From Amoebidium appalachense (Eukaryota > Ichthyosporea): a DNA stretch of 64,000 bases. The stretch covers positions 13,454,001-13,518,000 of the forward strand of contig CAVNZM010000001.1 in the NCBI GenBank assembly GCA_963693365.1, in the 5' to 3' direction. The translations under genes and the position numbers were made by a program. The notes below the pieces were generated by a model. That model did not search any database. It worked only from the letters and a program-made list of their open reading frames with translations, and was not told the DNA's origin. Below, one piece after another: positions 50,002-62,613 of the stretch (its first letter is position 1; the number at the start of each line of letters is the position of its first letter).

Positions 50002-51473
50002 TTAGTCGCCACCGGCCTTGAGGAGAACCTCCTTGTAGTCAATTTCGTCGGCACCTGTCGCTTGGATCTCCGTGGAGATACCCACGAGCTTCTTTCGGAG
50101 AGCATCCTTGCTGGATGCGGTCTGCAGGTCACCAGCAACATCAGTATCCCAATGGGACACACACATCACCACTACCACCAACTAGCAGTAACTGCACATG
50201 GGCTATGTTTTTGAGCATCAGTGACCAGGCACCAGAACAAAATGTGAGCAAACTGTATCCGTATGCATAATATACTAAGTGCTAGCATGGTTAAAAAACC
50301 CACCCCCATCCTTGCCCCCCTCTAGCGCGCCTTCTTCCGGTTTTGTAGCTTTCTAACAAAAGGCACACACAGGGTAACAGCTGGGCTGAGTACATACCAA
50401 CATCTTGAGCTTGATCTTGGCATCATCGGGTGCCCACACGAAGAAGATGAGCTTGTTGCGCTTGCCACCGTCTTTCAATTCGAAGTCAAAGTCGTAAACG
50501 GCATAGCGGCACTCTCCGGCGGGGAGCTCCTTAAGGAAGTCGTCATAGGTGGCGGAGGGATCGGCGAGCTTGGTCACAACGATTTCGGTGAACTTGTCGT
50601 TCAACTGCATGATCATGTACTTGTGCTTGTGGCCAAGCTTGATGTCGTTGTACTTGTTAACGACATCATCGGCAACGGCAACTCCAGAGGCCTGTCAAAG
50701 ACAACGTCAGAGCCCAAACTCGAACTTTGTGATATGGAATCTTCTGGTTAGGGCGGCCCTAAACTGTGTTTATAGTAATAGTGGGGAGGCGGAGTCCACA
50801 AAACAAATTCGTCCACAATAGGTCTGGTGCTACCTTTGCCTTCCAAGTATAGAGATCACAAACTGAACGCAAAAAAGCAGGTAACCTTTTCTAGCTTGCC
50901 ATCGTGGATGCGTCCACATACAAAGACTACCTGCCCTACGTCAGCCCTTGCTAACACCAGCCCCGTGAGGGATCCAGCATCCAACCCACAAGAACGTGAA
51001 ATATAAGTTGCGTGAGAGCCTAGTCCTCCGTCTTGAGACCTCGCGACAACCTCTTACATTCGTCCTCCGGGGTGAAACAGAGAGTAAAACGACAAAAAGA
51101 GACCTGTCACTAAATAGGGATTGTATATATATATATCCAAACCGGGGATTGAATATATAAAACCAAACCGACGCCACAAAGGTCTTTACAACATGTTCCT
51201 CGTTCTCCCTGCTCTCCTTCAGCGCGCACTCCCGCGCCCTGAGAATCCCCTAAGTCGAACATTATATTATAACTCAGCTTGAGGAAACCCTAAAAGTAAA
51301 CCCTATTAGTAGTTTGAAGCTGACGGGTTTTTACGACGATGACTAGTAACTACGCGGCGCTCCGCCCCTGAGAACTGAAATGTATCAGGAAAAAGCGCTT
51401 TAAGAGGTTGGATACGTATGGATACAGCGCGGATGGACAATATGAGGTAGACAAAACCTATGTTTCTTACCAT
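50002..51473 (-). CDS. ADF/cofilin, copy B, three exons, 138 aa
   Basis: Exons 51473-51471 (ATG alone), 50691-50398 and 50121-50002; exon lengths (3, 294, 120) equal those of copy A. The product begins MASGVAVADDVVNKYNDIKL with Ser3 kept, then HKYMIMQLNDKFTEIVVTKL, TYDDFLKELP, CRYAVYDFDFE and KLIFFVWAPDDAKIK. The C-terminal 39 residues are identical to copy A. It has the same actin-severing role. The divergence of exon 2 against near-identity of exon 3, its upstream intron end and the start of the 3' flank suggests conversion between the inverted copies. The TATA-type sequence at 51585-51577 is placed as in copy A. Confidence 0.95.
50692..51470 (-). other. Cofilin B intron 1
   Basis: 779 bp of unique, AT-balanced sequence, with a run of TA at 51124-51134 and CG-containing stretches. 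No repeats of the C-run type and no ORF of note. First introns of this position often hold enhancers, but I see no specific motif. Confidence 0.5.
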
Positions 51474-51576
51474 TTTGAAAAATTGGATTCACCCGGCAGA
51501 GGGCGTAAACCTGTCTGATTGTTGCCTTAAAAAAAAAAAAAAAAAAACACACTGACAAAATTTGTCACAGAGATTC

Positions 51577-51992
51577 ATTTATATAGGTATTTATTTTGCT
51601 CAGAGGAGGGCAAAACCTTCTTCCCTGACAACACGGCGACGCATTACAGCCTGTATGTTTTTCTACAGCATATTTGCTATCTTAATATTACACCAGGTAT
51701 TTTTTTTTTTTGGTAATTAGAAAAAAAGAGTTACGCTTTTTGAGGCCCCAAATATAAAGGAAAATATTAGAATGGAAAAGTGCCATTCCGTCTGGTTGCT
51801 ATCCAGAAGGACATAGCCACTTTTGTAAAACGTGCTGCCCTCCTCTATTACCAATCAATTGAGAGCAAGGATTGGTGGGTTGTTTTGTTGCCGTATTTGG
51901 CAGGTTCTTGTTATGTCGCCAATCAGCGTGCGCCAAGCGCACCGAAGCCAGAAATTTCTGATTGGTCAAATCAGCACCACCCTTTTTATTGG
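51577..51992 (-). promoter_or_regulatory. Cofilin B promoter: TATA box and five CCAAT boxes
   Basis: On the minus strand TATATAAAT lies at 51585-51577, about 105 bp before the ATG. Five CCAAT/ATTGG boxes lie at 51851, 51871, 51919, 51961 and 51988, all within 142 bp and in both orientations. CCGTATTTGG at 51891-51900 is one base off a CArG box. The clustering is typical of NF-Y-driven promoters; function is inferred. Confidence 0.55.
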
Positions 51993-53015
51993 TGTTGCCA
52001 ACTTGCGCTGGGATCCCCCAACACTTCTAAGTGGGGGGGCGATCGTATGTCCGTACCTGCGCTCCCGGGAATTTTAGACCCCGTTTGCATATGTGTGTAA
52101 CAATATGTAACTAGTAGCTACGGAAAATGGAGCCTCGTTATACCATAATGCCCATATTTAGCGTGAGGTTATTGATTTTATTATATGTAGATCCAAATGC
52201 AGTCCTATGTCTGTAACGGAATTTTACGTGGCCTAAATGTCGAAACTGGAAGGATCGTAAATCCGCTGTTACACACATACGACTCGCCCCACACATTTGA
52301 GGTTTGGGGGATCCTGCGCTGCCCTGTTAGAGTGGCCAGAGAAAACCATGCTTCCGTTTTACAAGCTGAATAAATATTTGCCCATGATTCTTTGCAAATA
52401 AATGCGTAGCTTGCAAGGATGCAGTACAGAAAAAACTCTGATGATTAGCCGTCGCTATAGGATTTGAAGTTGCCGCCAAACTGTTGGCCCTGGCACTGTG
52501 GCTCTTGACTTCACCCGATCATCCCGCCACACTCCAGGGGGGGTTTGCAGGAGCTCGAGGTGCTGACTCAAATTGTCACTCAATAATCAATTTAAATTTC
52601 TGCCAGCTGGAGTTTGAACAGTCTTACTCAGCCTGTGACAGCTTGTCGGCTGAATACCGCAATATTGATATTTCGAATCACAATATTTTATCACATCCTT
52701 ATTTTCAAGTTTTTGCCAACCTAATTTTTTTTGAAAAAATCAAAGCCATAGTAACATAATTATGTATCTGCTAGATATTTAGCTAAAACTATTCCAATAA
52801 TCCAATTCTCGATACCCCATCCAGTTTTATCTTCGCTGTCGGGGGATCTTGGAGATACCGGACACCTGCCATAACAGGAAGGTGTGTTGGGTTGTCGGGG
52901 TGGCACCTGTTTGAACCTTTTTTTGTCGCCTTTGCGGAAACCCTCAGAGGGGTTGGTTTTGGCGCCAAACACTCACGTGTGACTTCGTGCAACTTCGCAA
53001 CTTCGCGTCGCCCCT

Positions 53016-53201
<186 letters not shown>

Positions 53202-53748
53202 TACTTTTTCTGTCTTTCTTTGTTGGGCTTTCTCCAACCATGATGCTGCGCTAACTTTCAGATCTAGAATCTTGGCGAGGAAGTTCTTAGGTTCAAATTT
53301 CTCTCACCTTCGTTCGTCAAGGTCGTGCACAGCCGTGCACGTGAAGCCCCCAAGCACCTACTAGGTTCTCTACAACAAAAATAATTTATCCTGGCGGTTT
53401 GTCTTTCTTTGCCTTTATTCTATTTTTCACACTTCTCCAATATTATCTGACGATCTCATTCCTCAACCCTAACGTTTCTGTTCTCCCCTTCCCCTTCCCT
53501 CCCAAACACGCAAACACACACACATACACACACCTGCACTCCGCTTCCCAGAACCCCCTCCCCACGTTATTCGACACTTCTCGAATTTCTGCATAAGTGC
53601 CTCTGAACCACACGACCGTGTGCACACATACTCGCATACACATAACTCATGTGTCTCTGAGCATGCGTACAGCACGGCCCTCTCACCACACCCACTGGTT
53701 ATGTACATGATTATGCCGCACATTGCACGACCACCGTGCTTATACACA

Positions 53749-53802
<54 letters not shown>

Positions 53803-54014
53803 AAACACACACACACCTCGGCTCTTCAGGGTGTGCAAACACTCGCATATGATATTGACACGTATGCATCATAGTCACCGTATAACACTAAGCTCTGACA
53901 TCCACCCGGTATGCATTCCCCCTTCCCCCTCCCCCCCCCCCCCCCCCCCCCCCCCCTCCCCCCCCTCCCCCCTCCCCCTACCTGCCCACCCCCCCACCCC
54001 CCCCCGAATTTGTT

Positions 54015-54113
54015 TCTACTTGTGATGCATACTCCCTGTACACGTGCCCTGCGAAATTTGCGGTGTGTTGTCCGTCGGCAATGTGTACTTCTTACCGTTT
54101 TATGTAACATTGC

Positions 54114-54117
<4 letters not shown>
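54015..54117 (+). mobile_element. C-tailed dispersed element, copy
   Basis: ACTTGTGATGCATACTCCCT, GTGTGTTGTCCGTCGGCAAT and ACTTCTTACCGTTTTATG, then a 50-base C run and (CA)n. Confidence 0.65.
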
Positions 54118-54167
<50 letters not shown>

Positions 54168-54261
54168 ACACACACACACACACACACAAATACTAACACA
54201 CACACACACACACACACACATACACTTTTTCCAAGACCCCCCCCCCCCCACCCTCCCCTCC

Positions 54262-54372
54262 GCATACTGTGCGCATTGCTGACGTTGCACACGAATGTTT
54301 GCGTTTGCATGTGTTCTGCACCATGCTTCTCATCGTGTATGTGTACTTCGTACCGTGCTCCGCATTCAAACA
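54262..54372 (+). mobile_element. C-tailed dispersed element, copy
   Basis: Starts at CGCATACTGTGCGCATTGC and matches the copies at 55850 and 63870 closely (GTTTGCGTTTGCATGTGTTC, TCATCGTGTATGTGTACTTC, GTGCTCCGCATTCAAACA). Confidence 0.75.
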
Positions 54373-54414
54373 CCCCCCCGCTCCCCCTCCCCTCGGCCTT
54401 CGCCAGCCTTCCAG

Positions 54415-54446
<32 letters not shown>

Positions 54447-54461
54447 TTCCCCTCTTCAGAA

Positions 54462-54576
54462 CAGACATGACTTGGGCGCCCTGAGGGTGAGCTCTGCTTA
54501 TGATGCATGCTCTACGTGTGCTTGCAGTCTGCATTGTGTTGCCCGTCATGACTGCGAACTTCGTACTTGTACACCC
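54462..54576 (+). mobile_element. C-tailed dispersed element, copy
   Basis: CATGACTTGGGCGCCCTGAG, GAGCTCTGCTTATGATGCAT, GTCTGCATTGTGTTGCCCG and CGAACTTCGTACTTGTACA, then a C run. Confidence 0.7.
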
Positions 54577-54629
54577 CCCCCCCCCCCCCTCCCCTCCAAC
54601 CGCCACCTCCACCACCACCCTCTCCCCCC

Positions 54630-54667
<38 letters not shown>

Positions 54668-54721
54668 AACAAACTCTCTCTCTCCGTCTCAGACCCCCTA
54701 TTTTTACTTCTGTCGAGAATC

Positions 54722-54851
54722 AGTTTCGACCCGAAGCTCTAGGTCTCTCACTCCTCCCTTCCCCCGCATACTCTTTATGTATGGCTTGCATTCCTGCATC
54801 GTGTTATCCGTTTGTTCTTGTGTACTTCGTACTTTACGATGCATTCAAACC
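54722..54851 (+). mobile_element. C-tailed dispersed element, copy
   Basis: Opens with a rearranged GTTTCGACCCGAAGCTC, then GCATACTCTTTATGTATGGC, CATCGTGTTATCCGTTTG, GTGTACTTCGTACTTTACGA and TGCATTCAAA, then a C run. Closest to the copy at 32790. Confidence 0.7.
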
Positions 54852-55045
54852 CCCCCCCCCCCCCCTCCCTCCCTCCCCCTCTCTGTGTGTACATGTGTCT
54901 CTCCCCTCCCCCTCCTCAATCGCCTCTGCCCCCCCCCCAACCCCCCCCCCAAACACCCCCTTCCCCCATTCCTCCTTCACCCGTAGTACTATACACCACG
55001 ACCTTTCCCAACTCTTAACACATTCCCGTTAATGCCAATCGTCGA

Positions 55046-55081
<36 letters not shown>

Positions 55082-55149
55082 CACGCACGCGCATGCGCGC
55101 ACACACGCACACGCACACACGCACACACACACATGCACGCACGCGCACG

Positions 55150-55196
<47 letters not shown>

Positions 55197-55849
55197 GCAC
55201 GCACACACACACGCACACACACTATAGATACATGTACATACTGTAATGCAGGCCTAGTTTCCCCACTGGCCACCCATGCCAACCGTGATACACATTTAAT
55301 ATGGCCATGTGTCGTATGTATGCGTTAAGGTTAGTGTAGCATATATTCACATTCTCACCCATTTTATGTGAACTACGTTTAGTCTCGCCATAACCATGCA
55401 CGAATATATTTTTTTTTAGATAACATGTTAACACACTTCAGGCATCTGATGCATAAAATACTATGTTTTATGTCTATTTGATATTCAATTCTGGTGGTTT
55501 TGTCAGAGGATTGTATCCTACACCTCCACTGAATTGAAGAATAAAATGCCTTCCAAATGAATGCTATGTTCATACTCGCCTGCTCTATGCCCCCCCCCCC
55601 CCCCCCCCCCCCTTCCTCCCCCCCCCCCCCCCCCCCCCGATCTAGCCGCACGTGTCGTATGGAGCAGTTTAGTTACTACCAACATGCGAGGGAACTACCG
55701 TCTACAACACAGCACCAACAGTACACCAGCTAGGTTGGTAAATATGAAGTTAGTACATACAGTACCGTTTGCGATAGAGCATTGAACCATTTGTTGAAAC
55801 CACCCCTTAGCTACTGAGTACAACCCCTCCCCCCCCCCCCCCCCCCTTC

Positions 55850-55987
55850 CCCCTGAGGACGGGCTCTGCTTATGACGCATACTGTGCACATGGCTTATCT
55901 TGCATACTTGAATGTTTGCCTTTGCATGTGTCCTGCACCATGCTTCTCATCGTGTATGCGTACTTCGTACCGTGTTCCGCATTCAAC
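55850..55987 (+). mobile_element. C-tailed dispersed element, copy
   Basis: GAGGACGGGCTCTGCTTATG, ACGCATACTGTGCACATGGC, GTTTGCCTTTGCATGTGTCC, TCTCATCGTGTATGCGTACT and CGTGTTCCGCATTCAACC, preceded by a C run. Confidence 0.75.
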
Positions 55988-56377
55988 CCTGGATCCCCCC
56001 CTCCCCCCCCATTTTTTTTTTCTTTTTCCCCTCACATCTTTTTTGCCTGGGAAAAAATCAGTACTTCGTAATTAACGCAGGAGCCAACAGTCAGGCTGCC
56101 TTTGCCAAATCACCAGCTAGCTCATGTCCCAATCGACTGGTCTGGCGACCACAACTCTTTGAAACACAATAGATCAATATTACAGGCGTTGTTTAGCCAT
56201 GTCACAGCCACGGTGTCTGTGCATGTGAATGTGCGTGTGTGTGTGCGTGTGTGTGTGGGCGCGCGCGTGCGCGCGTGTGTGTGCGCTTTTGCGAGTGTGA
56301 CTCCTTGTGAAATGTGCGTCGGTTCGAGACTGTGGCGACTGCGTACTGTGTGTGTATGGCCTGTGATGTTGGAATAT

Positions 56378-56422
<45 letters not shown>

Positions 56423-56809
56423 ACACGCACGCACGCACGCACGTGCACACACACACACAAACACACACACACCATAAAATTTCTGCATTTTTACCCTCTT
56501 CGCCCAACGGAGCACGCTGCGCCCAACCGAGCGTGTTTTTTATTGATCGATCACCGTTTCACCGTGTCTACTACATGTCACAAACATTACCGTAATTGCC
56601 ACACAACCATTCTGTATCTGTTTGCATTTCTAACATGTAGTGATGCATCGATGAACAAAGAAAAACGGTTTATGTTAACTTGGTGCTTCTCCCCAAAAAC
56701 ACGAGAACAGTACCACACAGCCTGATTCCATTCACGCGTTACAACAGTTGGAAAGAAACATATTTTTTAAAAAAAAGAACAAGCAAGAATTACGGGCCGA
56801 CTGTTACAT

Positions 56810-56844
<35 letters not shown>

Positions 56845-57289
56845 TTGCACGTACGTAGGCGCATGCATGTGCCTGGTTAGGCTCGAGAGATATGACGCCT
56901 CAAAAACGGACCAGCAGCAACCCGGTCGCAAATACACGCAAGAAAAAGCGGCAACATCGTACTAACCATGCTATATCACCAACTTTTAACCGTGGGTATG
57001 GAAAAAAAAACGAAACAAAAGACAAAAACCAAAACAAACAGAGACGAACACAACTAATGGTATTCAATACCACCATAATATCGTGTGGGAGGGGGAAAGA
57101 GCCTTGTATCATACCATCCTATAGCCAAACCTAAGTGGGCTGTATACCTATCCCACAATATCTTCACCTATTAACAGCCCCTTGTGCGGTTGGCTTCAAA
57201 GCACTAATCACACTGCTATCACGCCAGCACGAACATACGGCGATAACATAAATTCCTTAGAGCAATTGCAACTTCAGATCAGCCGGCAT

Positions 57290-57360
57290 TCACTCGGCCT
57301 CTTCAGTTATGGTAGTCTCACGCCCCTGCAGAAATCGATCCCAGTAAGTATGCCATCCCC

Positions 57361-57391
<31 letters not shown>

Positions 57392-57811
57392 AAAAAAAAA
57401 AAAGAAGAAGAAGAAGAAGAAGAAGAAGAAGAAGAAAGAAAGGGGAAAAAAAGAAAGGAAGAGAGACACACACACACAGGCACACACATGCACACCTACG
57501 AACAAACATTTTCAACGCCCACCTACGATCCATCCATCCCTTTCCCAAACAAAGTGCACGGTTGCCAACGAGGGAGGATGGAGGGGGGAGAAAGAGAGGG
57601 ACAGAGGGGGAAGGGTGAGGGGGTGGGTGGGTGGGTGGGGGGGGTTTGAGGGGAAGAGAGGGAGAAAGCGGGAGGCAGACACACCCTCCCTCCCCCCCCC
57701 CCCCCCCCTTCTCCCCCCGGCACCCCTTCCCCACCCACCCACCCACCCGCCCACCCACCCACTTTTCCCCCCCAACCACCCATCCCCACCCACCCGTCCT
57801 CACCCGCCCTC

Positions 57812-57844
<33 letters not shown>

Positions 57845-58250
57845 TTTCCAACGACACCCACACCCACCTTTGCCAGTGATTGTGTTAGACGCTGAGCCAG
57901 GTCCTCCACCGACATTGAATCCTTACGTGGGGGCATTCTCTCGTTGTCAGCATCCAGCCTCTTGGCCTGCTCAAACGTCGTGATGGCCTCCTGAAGTCCA
58001 GCCTTGCCCTGCGATAGAACACCTACGGGCAGAACACTGCATCGTGTACGTGTGTGGATGTACGTGTGTGTGTGCGTTTTTGGGGAAGATGTACGTGTGT
58101 GTGTGTGTGTGGGGGGGGGGGGGGGGAGGGGGGAGAGGGGGAGGGGAGGGGGTGTGAGGGAGAGGGGAGGGTGTTAGGGGGGTAGGGGGGGAAGGCGAGG
58201 GAGGGAGGGAGGCGGGGAAAGGGGGTATGTGTGTGTGTGATCGTGGGAGT

Positions 58251-58322
<72 letters not shown>

Positions 58323-58462
58323 GGTGGTGGTTGGGGGGGATGGGAGGTTAGAATCCAGTATTGAGTAGGAGATACATGGTCATAACGGACAGCACAATAC
58401 AGAGTGAAAAGTACACATAAAGAGTATGCGCACGCGCGTGTATGTGTGTGTCAGGGGAGAAG

Positions 58463-58516
<54 letters not shown>

Positions 58517-58870
58517 GGGAAGAACAAGTGTGGAGTGTATGTGTGTGCGTGTGCACGTATGTGAGTGGGTACACGCATCTGCAGGTACACAGGTGTGCAT
58601 AGGTGTATGTGTTCGTGTGTTTGCATCCACATGTGTGGGTGAGTGTGGTGGTGTGTCCAACTGGGAGCATACTCTGTGCCACATATCTCACCCCCCCCCC
58701 GCGCCACACACATACATAGATGCACACACAAGAGAGAGAGAAAACGAAAATGTCAAAAAACATAAAACAACAATAATCGCTAAAAATAAATACAAGAGTA
58801 TTGCATCACAAAATAAAAATAAAAAATAAAAAAAGACCCACACACAGCACACGCACACGCACACGCACAA

Positions 58871-58922
<52 letters not shown>

Positions 58923-59091
58923 GGAGGGAGGGAGGGAGGGAGGGAGGGAGGGAGGGAGGGAGGGAGGGAGGGAGGGAGGGAGAGTGAGGGAGGGAGGGAG
59001 GGAGGGAGGGAGGGAGGGGGGGAGGGAGGGAGGGAGGGAGGGAGGGAGGGAGGGAGGGAGGGAGGGAGGGAGGGAGAGAGAGACAGGGAGG

Positions 59092-59132
<41 letters not shown>

Positions 59133-59706
59133 GGAGAGAGAGGGAGGGAGGGAGGGCGACTATACCTCACGCAAATACCCAAACCTAAACCCAGATTCCT
59201 AGATTTAATATTAGTATTGACTTCAATCTGCTACCAATCATCGCGTGGTCGGATATGCCATAGATCACCATCGAGCACCTGAATCTTATAAGAAAAGCGC
59301 CTCTTTGATAGCACATCTTTTCCAAATATGGCAGGTAATTTGGGTTTCACGGTGGCAAAATCTGGGTTTGGGATAGGAATCTAGTAGAGGGAGGGGAGGG
59401 GGGGGGGGGGGGGGGTCTTCTAGATTCCCAAACCCAAACCCAAATCTTCAGCGACAACAAGAAGAAGCAAGAAAACGCAACGAACTAAGATTTCAGCATA
59501 TTTCTGGTACATTTTCGGCTCAAAAATAATGTTTTATTACGCAACATAAATATTTGTATGTTTCATTATGCTTTATTATAGTATACATTTTTTGTTTCTT
59601 TATAATACATAGGCGTGCAGTGCGAAGCGGCGGTCATGCCGCATGCATGACATCTGGGTTTAGAATCTAGGTTTGGGTTTGGGTATTTTGGGTACGGTAT
59701 AGCCGT

Positions 59707-59762
<56 letters not shown>

Positions 59763-59821
59763 AGGGAGGGAGGGAGGGAGGGAGGGAGGGAGGGAGGGAG
59801 GGAGGGAGGGAGGGAGGGAGG

Positions 59822-59903
<82 letters not shown>

Positions 59904-59950
59904 CGGGGAAAAAAGAAAGAAAGAAAGAAAGAAAGAAAGACAGAAAGTAA

Positions 59951-59982
<32 letters not shown>

Positions 59983-60121
59983 CAAAGAAAGAGAAAGAAA
60001 GAAAGAAAGAAGTGAAAAACCAAAAATTCGCACCTGTTGGGGGTCAAACCCTTGAGCTTGAGGATGTCCTCCCTCTCTTCGCGCAGAATGCGGAAGAACC
60101 GCGCCATCTTGCCCACAGCAA

Positions 60122-60186
<65 letters not shown>

Positions 60187-60699
60187 GAGGAAGGGGAGAA
60201 CCGGCGGAAGCGGGGGGGTTGGGGCACGGGGGGTCGGTAAGAATGTGTTAACGAAGCACGAAATATACATCCACGACGGGAAACAGATGCAGACCTTGCA
60301 TAGCACACATTGAGGGGGGGGGGGGGGGGGGGGGAGGCGGAGAAAGGGGGGGGATTTTCAGGTTAAGGAACTTTACCCCCCCCCCCCTCCCCTCCCCCTC
60401 CCCCCCACCCACCCACCCACACCACCACCACCACCATCGCACCTCCCATTTTCTTCCCCCAAACATATCCCCTCACCCACCCCTTTCCGCCCAACACGCA
60501 CACAAACATGCACATGGACACGCGCACCCGCACCCGCACCCGCACACACACACACACACCAGCAAACCCTCCCCCCCAAACACCCACCCACCCCTTCTTC
60601 GCCCCCACCTCCCCCCCTCCCCTCCCCCCTCCTCCTCCACCCCACCCATACCTTGTTTCCAAGCATGTTCTTTCTAGCCTCCACGCTATCGGCCCCCCC

Positions 60700-60765
<66 letters not shown>

Positions 60766-62020
60766 AAAAAAAAAAAACACACAAGCACGCATACCTTGTT
60801 CCTCAGCATGTTCTTCCTAGCCTCCAGGCTGTTTGGATCCACCACCCTTGTAGGCACAACCACACCCGGTGCCGGCTTAGCCTCCTCTTCCTCCTCCTCG
60901 CTGCCCTCTCCCTCGGCGCAGTTGGACAGGATCGCCATGAGCATGTCTGTGACCTGGAAGAGAGAGGGAGAGGAGGGGGGGAGGGGAGAAGGAGAGAAAG
61001 GGGGGGGAGGGGGGGGGGCGGAGAGAGAGAGAGAGGTAGGGGGGGGGGGGGGAAAGAGTAGCCGGGGGGAGAGGGGGGGGGGGGGGGGAGGAGGGGGAGG
61101 GAGGAAGAAGAGGGGGAGGAAAGGGGGGATATGAGGAATGCGAACGTCAGATTTTTTTATGTGTGCAGCTCCCCCCACATTACACTCGCCCATCCCACCC
61201 TCATCCCACCCCCTTCCTCCCCCCTCCCCCTCCCCCCCCCCCCCCCCCCCACACACACCCAACTTCTTCTCCACCCTATCCTTCCCCTCCCCCCCCCCCC
61301 CCCCCCCCCCCCCCACTCCTCCCCCTCCCTCCCCCCCCCCCCCCCCTTCCCTACCTCTCCCCCATCCACCCCCCCCCCACCCACCCATCCACCGACCCAA
61401 AAACACCCACCTTTTCACCGACAAAAGGCATAGACCAAGAGAACACATCCATGAAGTTGGGCAGCCAGTAGGGGTGGGGGCTGGCGTTGAACTGACGAAT
61501 ATTCATAACGTTGTTTTCGTATTTCAGGACAGCGGCCTTGTTCCCGTATGCGTCGAGGTAGTTGGGCGCGCTGAAGATGGTGATCACAGAGGGGAAACCC
61601 GTCGACGCGTTCTTCTTGTACATGCGGTAGCCCGCGTCCTGTGTATATATGTGTGTGTGTAGATGTGTGTGTGTAGAAGATGTGTGTGTGTGTGTGTGTA
61701 TTTGTGTGTGTGTAGATGTGTGTGTATGTAGATGTGTTGTAGATGTGTGAATATATATATATGTGTGTGTGTCTGTGTGTGTGTGTGTGTGTGTGTAGAT
61801 GTGTGTGTATGTAGATGTGTGTGTAGATGTGTGTGTATGTAGATGTGTGTGTGTGTGTGTAGATGTGTGTGTGTGGGGGGGGGGGGGGGGGGGGGGGGAG
61901 AGGGGGTGGGGGTGGGGAGGAGGAGAGAGAGAGAGAGGGGGGGGGGGGGGGGGGAGGGAGGGGGAAGTTGAGTAGGTGGGGCGGGAGTGGGTGGGGTGTA
62001 GGGATGGAGGTGTGTGTGTG

Positions 62021-62075
<55 letters not shown>

Positions 62076-62570
62076 ACATGCGTGGTCTTGTAAATGAAGG
62101 TGCGTGTGTGGTGTGCGCGAGACCGGGGAGGCAGAGGGGGGAGAGGGGGGAGGGTGAGGGGGGGGGGGGTAGGGGGGGGGGAAGGGAGTGAGTGTGTGTG
62201 AGAGAGTTGAGTGGTGTGTTTGTGCCTAGAAGTGTATGTGTGCGAATGTGTCTAGTGCTTTAAGTAGAAGTATGTACGTGTGAGTGTATTTTGACATTTG
62301 TCGCCTGTCCATGTGTATCTGTTAGGGGTGTGGGTTCAGATTTTAAACAATTTCCACACGTTCTGCTTTTCCTTTAATGGTGCAAAGGGGGAAGGGTGGG
62401 GGGGGGGGGGGGGGGAGGGATGCCTGGGTCATGGGGTGGAAAAGTGTGGAAGAGGCAGAGAGTCATTAAAAAAATAATAATAAAAAAACACAAGCTACAG
62501 CGCCTGCGGTAACCCGCAGGCAGACGACTACAACAAGATGGTGTGGTGTCGGGTGAGGGAAGGTGAGGGA

Positions 62571-62613
<43 letters not shown>

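Larger units (their letters stand above)
58023..60033 (-). other. Calcineurin intron(s) with long purine tracts and a fold-back
   Basis: (GT)n at 58254-58321, a run of 49 G at 58466-58514, (GA)n 58876-58920, (GGGA)n with GA blocks 58921-59155, a nested inverted repeat 59156-59709, (GA)n 59709-59757, (GGGA)n 59757-59826, (GA)n 59827-59900 and (GAAA)n 59909-60012. A missing small exon should lie in this interval. One minus-strand C-tailed element is at 58353-58425. Confidence 0.6.

Noticed and set aside
59650-59710. Interstitial telomere
   Set aside because: TTTGGG words occur only two or three times in a row and are part of the fold-back arms; no longer array is present.
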